From Sphingobacterium sp. N143 (GTDB taxonomy: Bacteria > Bacteroidota > Bacteroidia > Sphingobacteriales > Sphingobacteriaceae), in the NCBI RefSeq assembly GCF_030325625.1, contig NZ_JACAIS010000001.1, positions 62,001 to 126,000 on the forward strand: a DNA stretch of 64,000 nt. The letters are read 5' to 3'. This document shows positions 46,071-55,864 of the stretch, piece by piece (positions within the stretch are counted from its first letter, which is position 1; every line of letters starts with the position of its first letter). The position numbers and the translations under genes are program-made. The notes beneath the pieces were generated by a model that was not told the origin of the DNA, searched no databases, and was given only the letters and a program-made list of their open reading frames with translations.

Positions 46071-47735
46071 ATGCGGAGCGCAGTACAATTCAAACCTGAT
46101 GCCATTATTATAGGTGCCGGCCTAGCGGGACTCACCGCGGCAATGGAAATCACCAATGCTGGGAAAAAAGTATTGATTTTGGACCAGGAAACGGAGGCCA
46201 ACCTTGGCGGACAAGCATACTGGTCCTTTGGTGGCCTTTTTCTGATTAATTCGCCACAGCAACGACGTATGGGCATAAAGGATTCCCTTGAGTTGGCACG
46301 TCAGGATTGGTTTGGTACTGCTGGGTTTGACCGCGAAGAGGACGATTGGCCCCGTCAATGGGCAGAGGCCTATCTGAAATTTGCCGCCAAAGAAAAGTAC
46401 GAATATATTTCTAAGCTGGGTATTAAGCTGATGTTTATGGTGGGCTGGGCTGAACGTGGCGATGGTATGGCTTCAGGTCATGGTAATTCTGTGCCTAGAT
46501 TTCATGTGAGCTGGGGAACTGGGACTGGAGTTGTTGAACCGTTTGTACAAAAGGCTTATGAAGCTCAACAAAAAGGGTTATTGCAGTTTCAATTTAGGCA
46601 TAGGGTTACTAAATTGATTGTTAAAGACCATATTGTTCGTGGTGTTTCGGGAGATATTCTGGAAGAAGATGATCAGGAGCGAGGAGTACCCACCAATAGA
46701 AATGTACGTGCCTTATTCGAATACGATGCTCCACATATCATCATTGCTTCAGGAGGAATAGGGGCAGATCATGAGCTGGTACGGAAAAATTGGCCTGAAA
46801 GGCTGGGAAAAGCTCCGGAGCATATGATTTCGGGCGTTCCAGCCTATGTGGATGGAAAAATGATTGATATAGCTCGGGAAGTGGGGGCGCATTTGATCAA
46901 TCCAGACCGAATGTGGCACTATACGGAAGGCATCCGAAACTGGAACCCTATTTGGCCCAATCATGGTATACGTATTTTGCCCGGCCCTTCATCGCTGTGG
47001 TTTGATGCCAGGGGAAATAGGCTTACTGCGCCATTTTTGCCTGGGTTCGATACTTTGGGGACGCTGAAGCGTATACAGGATAGCGGTTTTTCTTATTCTT
47101 GGTTTATTTTGACACAGAAAATCATTAAAAAAGAGTTCGCACTTTCGGGATCAGAACAAAATCCAGATATCACGAATAAAGATTATAAGCTATTTATCAA
47201 ACGTCTTTTTGGGAAAAAAGCACCCGGGCCAGTTGAAGCTTTTAAAGAGAATGGGCTAGACTTTATCGTTTCGGATAGCCTGAAAGATCTTGTGGATCGT
47301 ATGAATGGGCTGACGGGAGATAATCTGTTAACTTATGAATATATTAAATCACAGATTGAAGCTAGGGGTCGGGAGTTGGACAATCAGTTTTCAAAAGATA
47401 CGCAGATCAATTACATCCGGAGCACACGAAAGTACTTTGGGGACAGGCTTGGCCGGGTAGCATCTCCGCACAAAATACTGGCCCCTGAGAATGGGCCTTT
47501 AATTGCTGTACGTCTTCATATACTGACGCGAAAGACATTGGGCGGTTTAAAAACTAATCTCCATACTCAGGTATTGACTGCGGAAGGAAAAATTGTGCCG
47601 GGGTTGTATGCTATTGGAGAGGTTGCCGGATTTGGTGGAGGTGGTATGCATGGATACCGGGCACTGGAAGGTACCTTTTTGGGTGGTTGTATTTTCTCAG
47701 GGATGCAGGCTGGAAAGTATATTGCCCGTTACTAA
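46071..47735 (+). CDS. FAD-binding dehydrogenase (fumarate reductase/ketosteroid dehydrogenase-type flavoprotein)
   Basis: The 554-residue product has the dinucleotide-binding motif AIIIGAGLAGLTAAME at about residues 10-25, then KVLILDQE and NLGGQAYWSFGG (about 45-56). Central and late parts carry GHGNSVPRFHVSWGTGTGVV (about 137-156), IIASGGIGADHELV (about 226-239) and a final FAD loop VPGLYAIGEVAGFGGGGMHG near 511-530 with GTFLGGCIFSGMQAG. This matches the putative FAD-binding dehydrogenase group (PRK12834-like) related to 3-ketosteroid dehydrogenases and fumarate reductase flavoproteins. There is no signal peptide, so it is cytoplasmic. Electron donor and substrate are unknown. Single gene. 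Confidence 0.87.
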   Translation: MRSAVQFKPDAIIIGAGLAGLTAAMEITNAGKKVLILDQETEANLGGQAYWSFGGLFLINSPQQRRMGIKDSLELARQDWFGTAGFDREEDDWPRQWAEAYLKFAAKEKYEYISKLGIKLMFMVGWAERGDGMASGHGNSVPRFHVSWGTGTGVVEPFVQKAYEAQQKGLLQFQFRHRVTKLIVKDHIVRGVSGDILEEDDQERGVPTNRNVRALFEYDAPHIIIASGGIGADHELVRKNWPERLGKAPEHMISGVPAYVDGKMIDIAREVGAHLINPDRMWHYTEGIRNWNPIWPNHGIRILPGPSSLWFDARGNRLTAPFLPGFDTLGTLKRIQDSGFSYSWFILTQKIIKKEFALSGSEQNPDITNKDYKLFIKRLFGKKAPGPVEAFKENGLDFIVSDSLKDLVDRMNGLTGDNLLTYEYIKSQIEARGRELDNQFSKDTQINYIRSTRKYFGDRLGRVASPHKILAPENGPLIAVRLHILTRKTLGGLKTNLHTQVLTAEGKIVPGLYAIGEVAGFGGGGMHGYRALEGTFLGGCIFSGMQAGKYIARY

Positions 47736-47995
47736 TTATATCCCTTCTACAAGATCAAACAGCAATATGCAGAATTAAATATGATTTGTTCATACATAAA
47801 ATTGTCTTGCCTGGGATAGGAAAGTTTGAAAATTAAAATCGTTGAAAATAAAAAGATAGTCTTTTTGTAAACTGCTATATGCTTAATAGTGAATGAAATG
47901 TTATCTTAGTTGTTTTACTAGGGCTGAATAGAAGACGATCGTCTTTCTAGCTGGTGGGGGAATCCAATATCAATAATATAAACCAAACGAAGGAA

Positions 47996-49279
47996 ATGAA
48001 AAGAAAAGAATTTATCAAAAATACTGGACTACTTGCGGCGTCTGCTTTTTTGACCCGCACAAAAGTTTTGGCTTTTCAAAATGACATCATCCGCGTAGGA
48101 TTGATCGGGGTAAATGGGATGGGATGGTCCGATCTCAATGCTATCCTGAAGGTGCCTGGTGTTCAATGTACAGCACTCTGTGATGTGGATGAAGGAATAT
48201 TGAACAACCGTGCCAAAGAATTAAGAGAAAGGAATATTGATGTCAAAACCTATGTTGATTACCAAGAGCTGGTCACTGCAAATGATGTAGATGTTGTGAT
48301 CGTGGCGACACCCGATCATTGGCATTGTTTGCAAATGGTGGCTGCAGTTGCTGCAGGTAAAGATGTTTATGTAGAGAAGCCTATTGGTAACTCTATTAAG
48401 GAATGTGAAATTATGGTTGCTGCAGCTAAAAAATATAATCGCATAGTACAGGTCGGTCAATGGCAGCGTAGTCAGCAGCATTTCAGTGATGCAATGGCAT
48501 TTGTACATGGAGGAAAATTGGGCAAGGTGCGTCTTGTCAAGGCTTGGGCTTATCAAGGTTGGATGAAAAGCATTCCTGTATTGCCTGATACGAGTGTGCC
48601 AAAAGGAGTGCATTATGATAAATGGTTGGGACCGGCTCCGAAACGAGCCTTTAATCCGAATCGTTTTCATTTCAATTTTAGGTGGTACTGGGACTACGCT
48701 GGTGGGTTAATGACTGATTGGGGAGTTCATATGCTAGATTATGCACTCTTAGGGATGAATGCTTCGGACCCAATATCCATTATGGCAGCAGGAGGAAAGT
48801 TTGCTTATCCAGATGATGCGGCTGAAACACCAGATAGCCTCACAACTGTATACGAATTTGAGGGATTCAATATTCAATGGGAACAGGCTACAGGTATAGA
48901 TTTGGGGCCTTACCAAAAAACACATGGTGTTGCTTTTATTGGTAATAATGGTACTTTAGTCCTCAATAGGGAGGGTTGGGAAGTGATTCCAGAAAAAGGA
49001 CGTATGGAGGCTGTGGCTTTTCAATCTGCTGTGGATAATGGATTGGACAAACATATGATCAATTTTGTTGAAGCGGTTAGAAAGAAATCTGCTGCCGGAT
49101 TACATGCGCCTATTGAGGCAGGAGCACATATTGCCATGTTTTCACAAATGGGAAATATAGCTTTTCGAACCAAAAAGAAGCTATTTTGGGACAAGAAAAA
49201 ACATGTTTTTAACGATGGAGATGCCGACCATTACTTAGCCAAAGTATACCACAATGGATACCATTTGCCTAAAATTTAA
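47996..49279 (+). CDS. Exported Gfo/Idh/MocA-family oxidoreductase
   Basis: The product has 427 residues from the ATG at 47996; a GTG at 47954 in frame would add 14 residues and spoil the signal. The N-terminus MKRKEFIKNTGLLAASAFL resembles a Tat-type or Sec signal used by exported members of this family in Bacteroidota. The Rossmann domain has IRVGLIGVNGMGWSDLNAIL and the signature DVYVEKPIGNSIKECE. The C-terminal domain carries FRWYWDYAGGLMTDWGVHML, with the conserved Asp-x-x-x-His. Exported relatives act on sugars with tightly bound NAD, and some are glycosidases that use NAD redox chemistry, but no glycan locus is adjacent. Substrate unknown. Confidence 0.87.
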   Translation: MKRKEFIKNTGLLAASAFLTRTKVLAFQNDIIRVGLIGVNGMGWSDLNAILKVPGVQCTALCDVDEGILNNRAKELRERNIDVKTYVDYQELVTANDVDVVIVATPDHWHCLQMVAAVAAGKDVYVEKPIGNSIKECEIMVAAAKKYNRIVQVGQWQRSQQHFSDAMAFVHGGKLGKVRLVKAWAYQGWMKSIPVLPDTSVPKGVHYDKWLGPAPKRAFNPNRFHFNFRWYWDYAGGLMTDWGVHMLDYALLGMNASDPISIMAAGGKFAYPDDAAETPDSLTTVYEFEGFNIQWEQATGIDLGPYQKTHGVAFIGNNGTLVLNREGWEVIPEKGRMEAVAFQSAVDNGLDKHMINFVEAVRKKSAAGLHAPIEAGAHIAMFSQMGNIAFRTKKKLFWDKKKHVFNDGDADHYLAKVYHNGYHLPKI

Positions 49280-49372
49280 CATCATCTAGATCAAGGTAGT
49301 AGATAATATAATCTTGTTGATGATAGTGTTGTTGATCAGGAGGGCATTGGACGAATCTCTGTCCTCATGATC

Positions 49373-50185
49373 TTATTGCATCATCAAGTTTATTTTTTCG
49401 ATGGAGGCTTTATTCTCCAAGAAATCCATATACGGTATCAAAGGTTCAATATCTTGTTTGTCCATTGTGTCCAGATCGTCAAATAATGCTTCTACGAAAT
49501 CGCGACAGAATGATTTACCAAAGCTATAATCACTAATTCTTGTTAGGTCGTGATAAGTAAGTTCTGTTGCATTGAGATTAAGTACTTCTTCTGGGATTTC
49601 ATAATCACCGTCTCCAGGGTAGCCAATATACCTGAACTTTTCTTCTTTCCATACACGGAATAAGATCTGATGCGAAATATGTTTGCCAAAATATTCAAAA
49701 ATCTGAGAAATGAGATCAGAAGCGATTTCTTTTTCAAAAATACCACCAATACTTTTGTCCAGCAATTCAGCATAGGAGATAAAAAGAGAGCAATCGAAAT
49801 GTACATTAAAATGAGAGGTTAGCATGGCGACTACGTTTTCTTTGGGTTGTATTCGCAGTAATTGTCTGGCGGCTAATGAGGTTAAATTATGTTTTTGTTC
49901 ACGTCCGTGACTGTCGGGGATCCATACGATATGCTCTTTGTCCAAGAGAGAAATCACAAATTTCCAATCTTCAGGTCTTTTGAGGAGTTTGCAATTTTGG
50001 GCTAAAAAACCATTCCGTTTAGGGTCTGGTTTTTTGTCTCCAATAATTACCTCTCCGGGTTGAATGATGTGTTCCGGAGGTATTTTAAACCTGCGTATGT
50101 GGACAAAAAGTTCTTCTCCGGAAGGTAACGCAAGAGTACCAAATCCTTTGTTATTGTCGAACCATTTGACTGCGCCGATAAACAT
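49373..50185 (-). CDS. Cold-shock-domain protein with long unknown C-terminal domain
   Basis: The product has 270 residues from the ATG at 50185; a TTG at 50209 would add eight residues and is less likely. Residues 1-68 are a cold-shock-type OB fold: GAVKWFDNNKGFGTL carries the RNP1-like aromatic patch and GEELFVHIRRF the RNP2-like one, so nucleic-acid binding is likely. The remaining 200 residues are alpha-helical and match nothing I recognise; they contain LTSLAARQLLRIQPKENVV, an acidic ALFDDLDTMDKQDIEPLIP segment and a helical tail. Ordinary cold-shock proteins are about 65-70 residues, so this is a fusion. It converges with the Gfo/Idh/MocA gene. Confidence 0.72.
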   Translation of the reverse strand: MFIGAVKWFDNNKGFGTLALPSGEELFVHIRRFKIPPEHIIQPGEVIIGDKKPDPKRNGFLAQNCKLLKRPEDWKFVISLLDKEHIVWIPDSHGREQKHNLTSLAARQLLRIQPKENVVAMLTSHFNVHFDCSLFISYAELLDKSIGGIFEKEIASDLISQIFEYFGKHISHQILFRVWKEEKFRYIGYPGDGDYEIPEEVLNLNATELTYHDLTRISDYSFGKSFCRDFVEALFDDLDTMDKQDIEPLIPYMDFLENKASIEKINLMMQ

Positions 50186-50772
50186 GGCTGGGGCTAAGTT
50201 TTGTTTCAATGTTATAAAGGTAACGAATAAATATATTTATTATGCATTGAAAATTAAATATTTGTGATTAATTGGAAGCATAAGGTTATTTTTTTCGTGA
50301 TTCTACTTAATATTTGAGGATAAGAAGTCATCTTCTGAATGTCAAAGATGAAATATTAGTCTCTGCTTTTAAAAAATGTGTTCTTGAAATGTGGATAGAT
50401 AAGAAGGAAAACAATCATCTTATTAGCTTCGGTTGGTCTTTGAAATGTTTTGAAATGATTTGTTTTTGGTTGTATTTTTAGTTGTTTTGTTTTAAAAATG
50501 TTACATTTAGTTTCGTTATCGGGTAGGTAATTTTAAGTTTTTGGATTGGTGTTTAATTGATTGTATATCAGTTTTTTAGTTTGTTTTTGCGTGTTTTTGT
50601 TTTTTATGTTCCTGTAATGAGCTGAAAAATATCGCTCTTTTCGTGTTAAAATTGTGTTATCTTAATATTCACTTAAACCAATTTTGGCTTCATTGTTTAG
50701 TAATGCTTTGTTAATAATTTACAAATATTAAATAACCTTTCTTTGTAACCGAAGAAAAACAAAACCAAATTC
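50186..50772. other. Long AT-rich upstream region of the second susC gene
   Basis: No coding region is supported. The stretch is extremely T-rich on the plus strand from about 50440 to 50620 and must contain the promoters of the divergent cold-shock-domain gene and of susC, with a possible long leader for susC. I found no perfect TAnnTTTG element close to susC; GTTATCTTAA near 50655 is a partial match. No operator-like palindrome was noticed, in contrast to the first susC. Confidence 0.45.
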
Positions 50773-53700
50773 ATGAAAACGAAACATGTATTACTTCCTG
50801 TAATGATCGGGATCTCGCTCAACACATGGGCAAAGAGTAAACCTGTCTTTCTGACATCTATTCCTGATGTCGAAATGTCTACCACACTTCAAATGCCCAT
50901 TAAAGGGGTTGTGAAAAACGCAGCTGGCGAGCCTATAGCCGGCGCATCAATTACGAACTCATCTACCGGCAAATCGACTCAAACAGATGCTAATGGTGCC
51001 TTTGTTATTGATGGGAAGATCGGACAGCTATTGAAAGTATCCATAGTCGGATTTGAAACTCAGCAGATAAACATTGCATCAACGACGTTGACGATTGACA
51101 TGGTATCAACTGACCAATCACTGGATGAGGTGATTGTGGTCGGTTATGGTAAACAGAAAAAGGTTAATTTGACGGGAGCTGTAACCCAAATTGACTCTAA
51201 GGTGCTGGAGAATAGACCCGTCGCCAATGCCACGCAGGCTTTACAAGGTGCTATTCCGAATTTAAACATCACGTTTACCAATGGCAGACCAGGAGGTGAG
51301 GGGAATGTCAATATCCGCGGGTTTGCCTCGATCAATTCGGCAAATGCACAACCGCTGATCCTAATTGATGGCGTACCGGGCAGTATTAATACCATCAATC
51401 CGCGGGATATTGAGTCAATTTCTGTACTGAAAGATGCTTCTGCAGCTGCTATTTATGGCGCTCGCGGTGCTTTTGGTGTGATGCTCGTAACCACCAAAAA
51501 AGGGAAGGCCGGTAAAATGAATATTAACTATAGTAATAATTTTGGCTGGGCCGGTCTTACAGTGAATACTGATTTCATAACCAGTGGATACGATGCTGCC
51601 AAGTTAAATGATGAAGCATTTATCAGGGCAACGGGGAATAGTTATACAGGTTATACTGAAGAGGATTATGCTGAATTGCTGAAACGAAAAACCGACCCAT
51701 CTTTACCTTCTGTCGTGATTCAGAATAGAAATGGTAAAGATCAGTATGTATACTATGGCAATACCGATTGGTGGAATGAAACATACCGAAAAACTCAGGC
51801 TTCTATGGAGCACTCATTGAACTTTTCGGGAGGAAGTGAAAAGATAGACTACTATATCTCCGGCCGCCTGTATGAGAAAGGAGGGCTGATGAAGATTAAT
51901 CAGGATAAATTTGACGCATATAATGTTAGATCGAGGATAAATGCACAAGTCACCCCTTGGCTAAAAGTGAGCGCAAATACGCAACTCAATTATCAAAATT
52001 ATACCTACCCGGGTTGGGCAACAAACCCGGATAACAATAATAATTTTATCTCTACTACCGTGCATGCCTTACCTTCTTACGTTCCGATGAACCCCGATGG
52101 TACGGCAACCTATAGGACTGAATTAAATAATTATAATATCGGTGATGGTATCTTTGCGGATTTATTGCATGGAAAATCAAAAGGCGGTGAAGATAAATAT
52201 GAATTTATCAATATGTTTGAAGCTGTTTTTCAGCTGACAAAAAACTTGACGGTTACTGGAAATTATACTTTTACACATAATCCAGTGCATAATTGGAATC
52301 GGAGGACTGTTGCTCCTTGGTCTGTGTTTCCTGGAGTCATCAATTATCTAGGAAATGATACATACACAGAGACTATTATCAACAAGCCTAAACATTCGCT
52401 GAATCTTTTTGCTAATTATAATAAACAATTGGGAGATCATCAGATCGGAGCAACATTAGGTTTTAATCAGGAGACCACTGGATATAAACGTATTGGGGGG
52501 ACGCATAATAACTTGCTGTTAGAAGATCTAAATGATTTTGCATTGGGAACTGGACAGATGCAGTTGTTGGGGGATGCAAATACATGGGCATTACGTGGAT
52601 ATTTTGGAAGATTGAATTATAACTATAAAGGTAAATATCTATTGGAAGTTAATGGTCGGTACGATGGAACTTCCAAATTTCCTTCCAGTCAGCGTTATGG
52701 ATTCTTTCCCTCTTTTTCAGGAGGATGGCGTCTTTCTGAGGAGACATTTATGGAAAGTTTGAAACCTGTCTTGAACGAAGCCAAGATTCGGGTTTCTTAT
52801 GGCGCTCTTGGTAATGCACAAGAAGCAGCTACCTATGGTTACATTCAATTGTTGAATGCTGGATTGTCTAATTATATTACTAATGGAACAAAAACACAGT
52901 ATTTGAGTTCGCCTACTCCAATTTCACCCGATCTGACCTGGGAGAGAACCAATACACTGAATTTCGGAACTGATCTCGAGTTTTTTAAGAGCAAATTGAG
53001 TGTTTCTGCGGATTACTTTATCCGAAACACCTTGGATATGTTGATCCCGGGCAAAACCTTACCAGCAGTATATGGCTCTGCATCACCAAAGACCAATGCT
53101 GGAGACTTGCAAAATAAAGGCTGGGAGCTTTCTGTTGCCTGGCGTGATCAATTTGATTTAGATGGCAAACCCTTTGGTTACAATATTGGTCTTGGTTTAT
53201 CTGATTCCAAGGCGAAAATCACACGTTTTGATAATAAGGAAATGTTGCTAAGTAACTACTATGTCGGCCAGACACTTGGTGAAATCTGGGGATATAAGAC
53301 TGATGGTTTTTTCCAGTCACAGACGGAGATCGACAATTGGAAGGTTAATCAGGACTATGTGGATAAACAACGTTTAGCGGCGCCAGGAGATTGGTCAAAA
53401 TTACATCCTGGTGATCTGAAGTTTGTTGATATTGGAGGGAAGGATGGAAACCCGGACGGGGTTGTTGATGCCGGGGATAATACCCTGATGAATCCGGGTG
53501 ATCAAATGATTATTGGTAATAGTAGGGCACGCTACAACTTTGGGTTTAATCTTGGTGCAAGTTGGCAGGGATTTGATGTGTCGGCGTTTTTCCAGGGAAT
53601 TGGCCGGCAACATTGGTGGCCAGGTGCCAATGCGGATAAATTTTGGGGACCTTATTCAAGACCTTATTATTCTTTTGTTCCTAAAGATTTTGCGGACGAT

Positions 53701-54039
53701 ATATGGACGCCTGAAAATACGGATGCATACTATCCCTTGTTACGTGGATATATTGCACTGAACGATAGGGGCTCTTTGAATGTGAAATCAGACCGCTATT
53801 TGCAGGATCTGGCCTATATACGACTGAAGAACCTGACGGTTGGATATACTGTGCCTCAAAATTGGCTGAAGCGCGTCAAATTGAGTAACGCTCGTATTTA
53901 TGTCTCCGGAGAAAATATTTGGACAGCGACCAAGCTGCGTTCCAAATACATCGATCCAGAGCAATCTGCACAAGAAGCAAATGGCAGATCATATCCTGTC
54001 TCTAAAACATTTTCATTTGGTCTAGATTTAACTTTTTAA
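50773..54039 (+). CDS. SusC/RagA TonB-dependent transporter (phosphatase-linked locus)
   Basis: The 1088-residue outer-membrane importer is powered by TonB. Parts: N-terminal signal; carboxypeptidase-regulatory-like domain (GVVKNAAGEPIAGASITNSS, about residues 45-64); TonB-box-like DEVIVVGYGK at about 118; plug with NITFTNGRPGGEGNVNIRGF and SISVLKDASAAAIYGARGAF (about 216-235); barrel to the final FGLDLTF. No anti-sigma-interacting N-terminal domain is present. It is only about as similar to the pectin SusC as any two family members; the repeated motifs are family-wide. The susD gene starts five bases after the stop. The next gene is a phosphoesterase and no glycosidase is present, so the cargo may be phosphorylated. 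Confidence 0.95.
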   Translation: MKTKHVLLPVMIGISLNTWAKSKPVFLTSIPDVEMSTTLQMPIKGVVKNAAGEPIAGASITNSSTGKSTQTDANGAFVIDGKIGQLLKVSIVGFETQQINIASTTLTIDMVSTDQSLDEVIVVGYGKQKKVNLTGAVTQIDSKVLENRPVANATQALQGAIPNLNITFTNGRPGGEGNVNIRGFASINSANAQPLILIDGVPGSINTINPRDIESISVLKDASAAAIYGARGAFGVMLVTTKKGKAGKMNINYSNNFGWAGLTVNTDFITSGYDAAKLNDEAFIRATGNSYTGYTEEDYAELLKRKTDPSLPSVVIQNRNGKDQYVYYGNTDWWNETYRKTQASMEHSLNFSGGSEKIDYYISGRLYEKGGLMKINQDKFDAYNVRSRINAQVTPWLKVSANTQLNYQNYTYPGWATNPDNNNNFISTTVHALPSYVPMNPDGTATYRTELNNYNIGDGIFADLLHGKSKGGEDKYEFINMFEAVFQLTKNLTVTGNYTFTHNPVHNWNRRTVAPWSVFPGVINYLGNDTYTETIINKPKHSLNLFANYNKQLGDHQIGATLGFNQETTGYKRIGGTHNNLLLEDLNDFALGTGQMQLLGDANTWALRGYFGRLNYNYKGKYLLEVNGRYDGTSKFPSSQRYGFFPSFSGGWRLSEETFMESLKPVLNEAKIRVSYGALGNAQEAATYGYIQLLNAGLSNYITNGTKTQYLSSPTPISPDLTWERTNTLNFGTDLEFFKSKLSVSADYFIRNTLDMLIPGKTLPAVYGSASPKTNAGDLQNKGWELSVAWRDQFDLDGKPFGYNIGLGLSDSKAKITRFDNKEMLLSNYYVGQTLGEIWGYKTDGFFQSQTEIDNWKVNQDYVDKQRLAAPGDWSKLHPGDLKFVDIGGKDGNPDGVVDAGDNTLMNPGDQMIIGNSRARYNFGFNLGASWQGFDVSAFFQGIGRQHWWPGANADKFWGPYSRPYYSFVPKDFADDIWTPENTDAYYPLLRGYIALNDRGSLNVKSDRYLQDLAYIRLKNLTVGYTVPQNWLKRVKLSNARIYVSGENIWTATKLRSKYIDPEQSAQEANGRSYPVSKTFSFGLDLTF

Positions 54040-54043
54040 TATC

Positions 54044-55789
54044 ATGAAAAAAACATTCTTTATATATTATATATTGTTGAGCTGTGGGTTGACAGCTTGT
54101 AACAAGGATTATTTACAACGGTTGCCTGAATCAGCTGTTAGACCTGAAGATTCATTTAAATCTGAAAAAGATCTTGCATTATTTACCAAATCATTCTACG
54201 ATGCTGCATTACCTTCAGCAGAAGGTGTCTACAATGAATCTGTTGATAATATTGTTAAAACGACATTAAGTGATGAATTGACAGGGAAACGACAAGTGCC
54301 TATTAGTGGGGGGGGCTGGACCTGGTCGAATCTACGTAATATTAACTACTTTTTGGAAAATTGTACGAATACTGTTTCTGAAGAAGTAGCAGCCCCATAT
54401 ATAGCCGAAGCTCGATTTTTTCGCGCCTATTTTTACTTTGATAAACTGAAACGTTTCGGGGATGTGCCTTGGTACGATAAAGTGATTGATCAAAGCGATG
54501 AGGAACAACTCAAGCAACCTCGTGATCCCCGGACGCTGATTGTAAACAATATTCTTGCCGATCTGGACTACGCAATAGAGCATCTCTCAGATACAAAAAG
54601 TGACGAAAAGGTAACGAAATGGACAGCTTTGGCATTGAAATCCAGAATTGCTCTTTTTGAAGGAACCTTTAGGAAGTACCATACTGAATTTAATCTTGCA
54701 GGTGCTAACGAGTTATTGGAGAAAGCCGCTGATGCGGCGAACCAGCTCATGGAAGGAGGGCAATATAAGATCTATAATGCTGCAGGCAAAGATTCATATG
54801 GCGCCTTGTTCTATAGTGTGAACAGTTTGCCCGAGGAAGTTATTTTGGCAAGAAAATTTTCTGATGCACTGCAGATATGGCATAATGTCAATTATTATAC
54901 CATCACAGCATCGTATGGCAAACCGGGACTCGATAAAAATTTGGTGGATTCTTACTTGATGAAAGATGGAAGCAGATTTACGGATAAGCCAAATTATACA
55001 ACATTGACATTTAAAGAAGAGATACAAAACCGTGACCCTCGTTTGAGCCAGACCATTCGTACACCCGGATATCAACGCATTGGAGGTGCAGCACCAGTTG
55101 CTCCGAATTTTGGTAACTCGGTGACAGGTTATCAATTGATTAAGTTTGTGGGTGATATGAAATATGATAACTATAATCGTTCTGAAAATGATATGCCGAT
55201 ATTCCGATATGCAGAAGTATTATTAAACTATGCAGAAGCCAAAGCTGAATTAGGTACCTTGAACCAGGCCGATTTGGATAAATCCATTAAGCTGATCCGT
55301 GATCGGGTAGGGATGCCGAATCTAAATTTGCAGCAAGCTAATTCAAAACCGGATGCATTTTTGGAGAAAGATTATAAAAACGTACAGGGAGATATGAAAG
55401 GCGTGATCCTTGAAATACGGAGAGAACGCCGCATCGAATTGGTCATGGAATCTTTCCGTTGGGATGATATTCTACGTTGGAAAAGTGGTCAATTGGTGAC
55501 TCGGCAATTTAAAGGAATGTATTTTCCAAGTATTGGCAAATTCGATTTGGATAATGATGGTAAGGATGACGTCTGGATTTATGAGGGAGACAAACCTACA
55601 GCTTCTGGCATTCAATTACTGAAGCTTGGCTCAGAAATTGTGCTGGAAAACGGAACCGAAGGAAACGTCATCGTTAATTCGCATATCAAGAAGGCGTTTG
55701 ATGAAAACAAAGATTATTTATATCCAATACCTGTCCAAGAACTGCAATTAAATACGAATTTAAAGCAGAATCCTGGTTGGGGAAATTAA
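54044..55789 (+). CDS. SusD/RagB surface lipoprotein (phosphatase-linked locus)
   Basis: The 581-residue product has lipobox LTAC followed by NKDYLQR, the usual SusD beginning. The landmark YIAEARFFRAYFYFDKLKRF, followed by GDVPW, is at about residues 116-140, and the conserved FRYAEVLLNYAEAKAELGTL and RRERRIELVMESFRWDDILR lie in the last third. It pairs with the SusC just upstream (4-base gap). A 12-bp stem-loop follows the stop and precedes the phosphoesterase gene, which may set its lower expression. Confidence 0.93.
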   Translation: MKKTFFIYYILLSCGLTACNKDYLQRLPESAVRPEDSFKSEKDLALFTKSFYDAALPSAEGVYNESVDNIVKTTLSDELTGKRQVPISGGGWTWSNLRNINYFLENCTNTVSEEVAAPYIAEARFFRAYFYFDKLKRFGDVPWYDKVIDQSDEEQLKQPRDPRTLIVNNILADLDYAIEHLSDTKSDEKVTKWTALALKSRIALFEGTFRKYHTEFNLAGANELLEKAADAANQLMEGGQYKIYNAAGKDSYGALFYSVNSLPEEVILARKFSDALQIWHNVNYYTITASYGKPGLDKNLVDSYLMKDGSRFTDKPNYTTLTFKEEIQNRDPRLSQTIRTPGYQRIGGAAPVAPNFGNSVTGYQLIKFVGDMKYDNYNRSENDMPIFRYAEVLLNYAEAKAELGTLNQADLDKSIKLIRDRVGMPNLNLQQANSKPDAFLEKDYKNVQGDMKGVILEIRRERRIELVMESFRWDDILRWKSGQLVTRQFKGMYFPSIGKFDLDNDGKDDVWIYEGDKPTASGIQLLKLGSEIVLENGTEGNVIVNSHIKKAFDENKDYLYPIPVQELQLNTNLKQNPGWGN

Positions 55790-55800
55790 TACATATTATC

Positions 55801-55843
55801 TGTTGTGGTCGCCTTTGCATAAGATGCTGATGCGGCCACAACA
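55801..55843. promoter_or_regulatory. Intra-operon 12-bp stem-loop between susD and the phosphoesterase gene
   Basis: TGTTGTGGTCGC at 55801-55812 pairs with GCGGCCACAACA at 55832-55843 (one G-T pair), and GCAT/ATGC inside the loop adds a second small stem. There is no T run, so it is more likely an mRNA-stabilising or attenuating element than a full terminator. Confidence 0.6.
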
Positions 55844-55864
55844 TGCTAAGCTAATTTAAACCTT

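Noticed and set aside
49281..49327. Partial inverted repeat ATCATC ... GATGAT in the convergent gap after the Gfo/Idh/MocA gene
   Set aside because: The pairing is interrupted and lacks A/T tracts; not strong enough to call a terminator.
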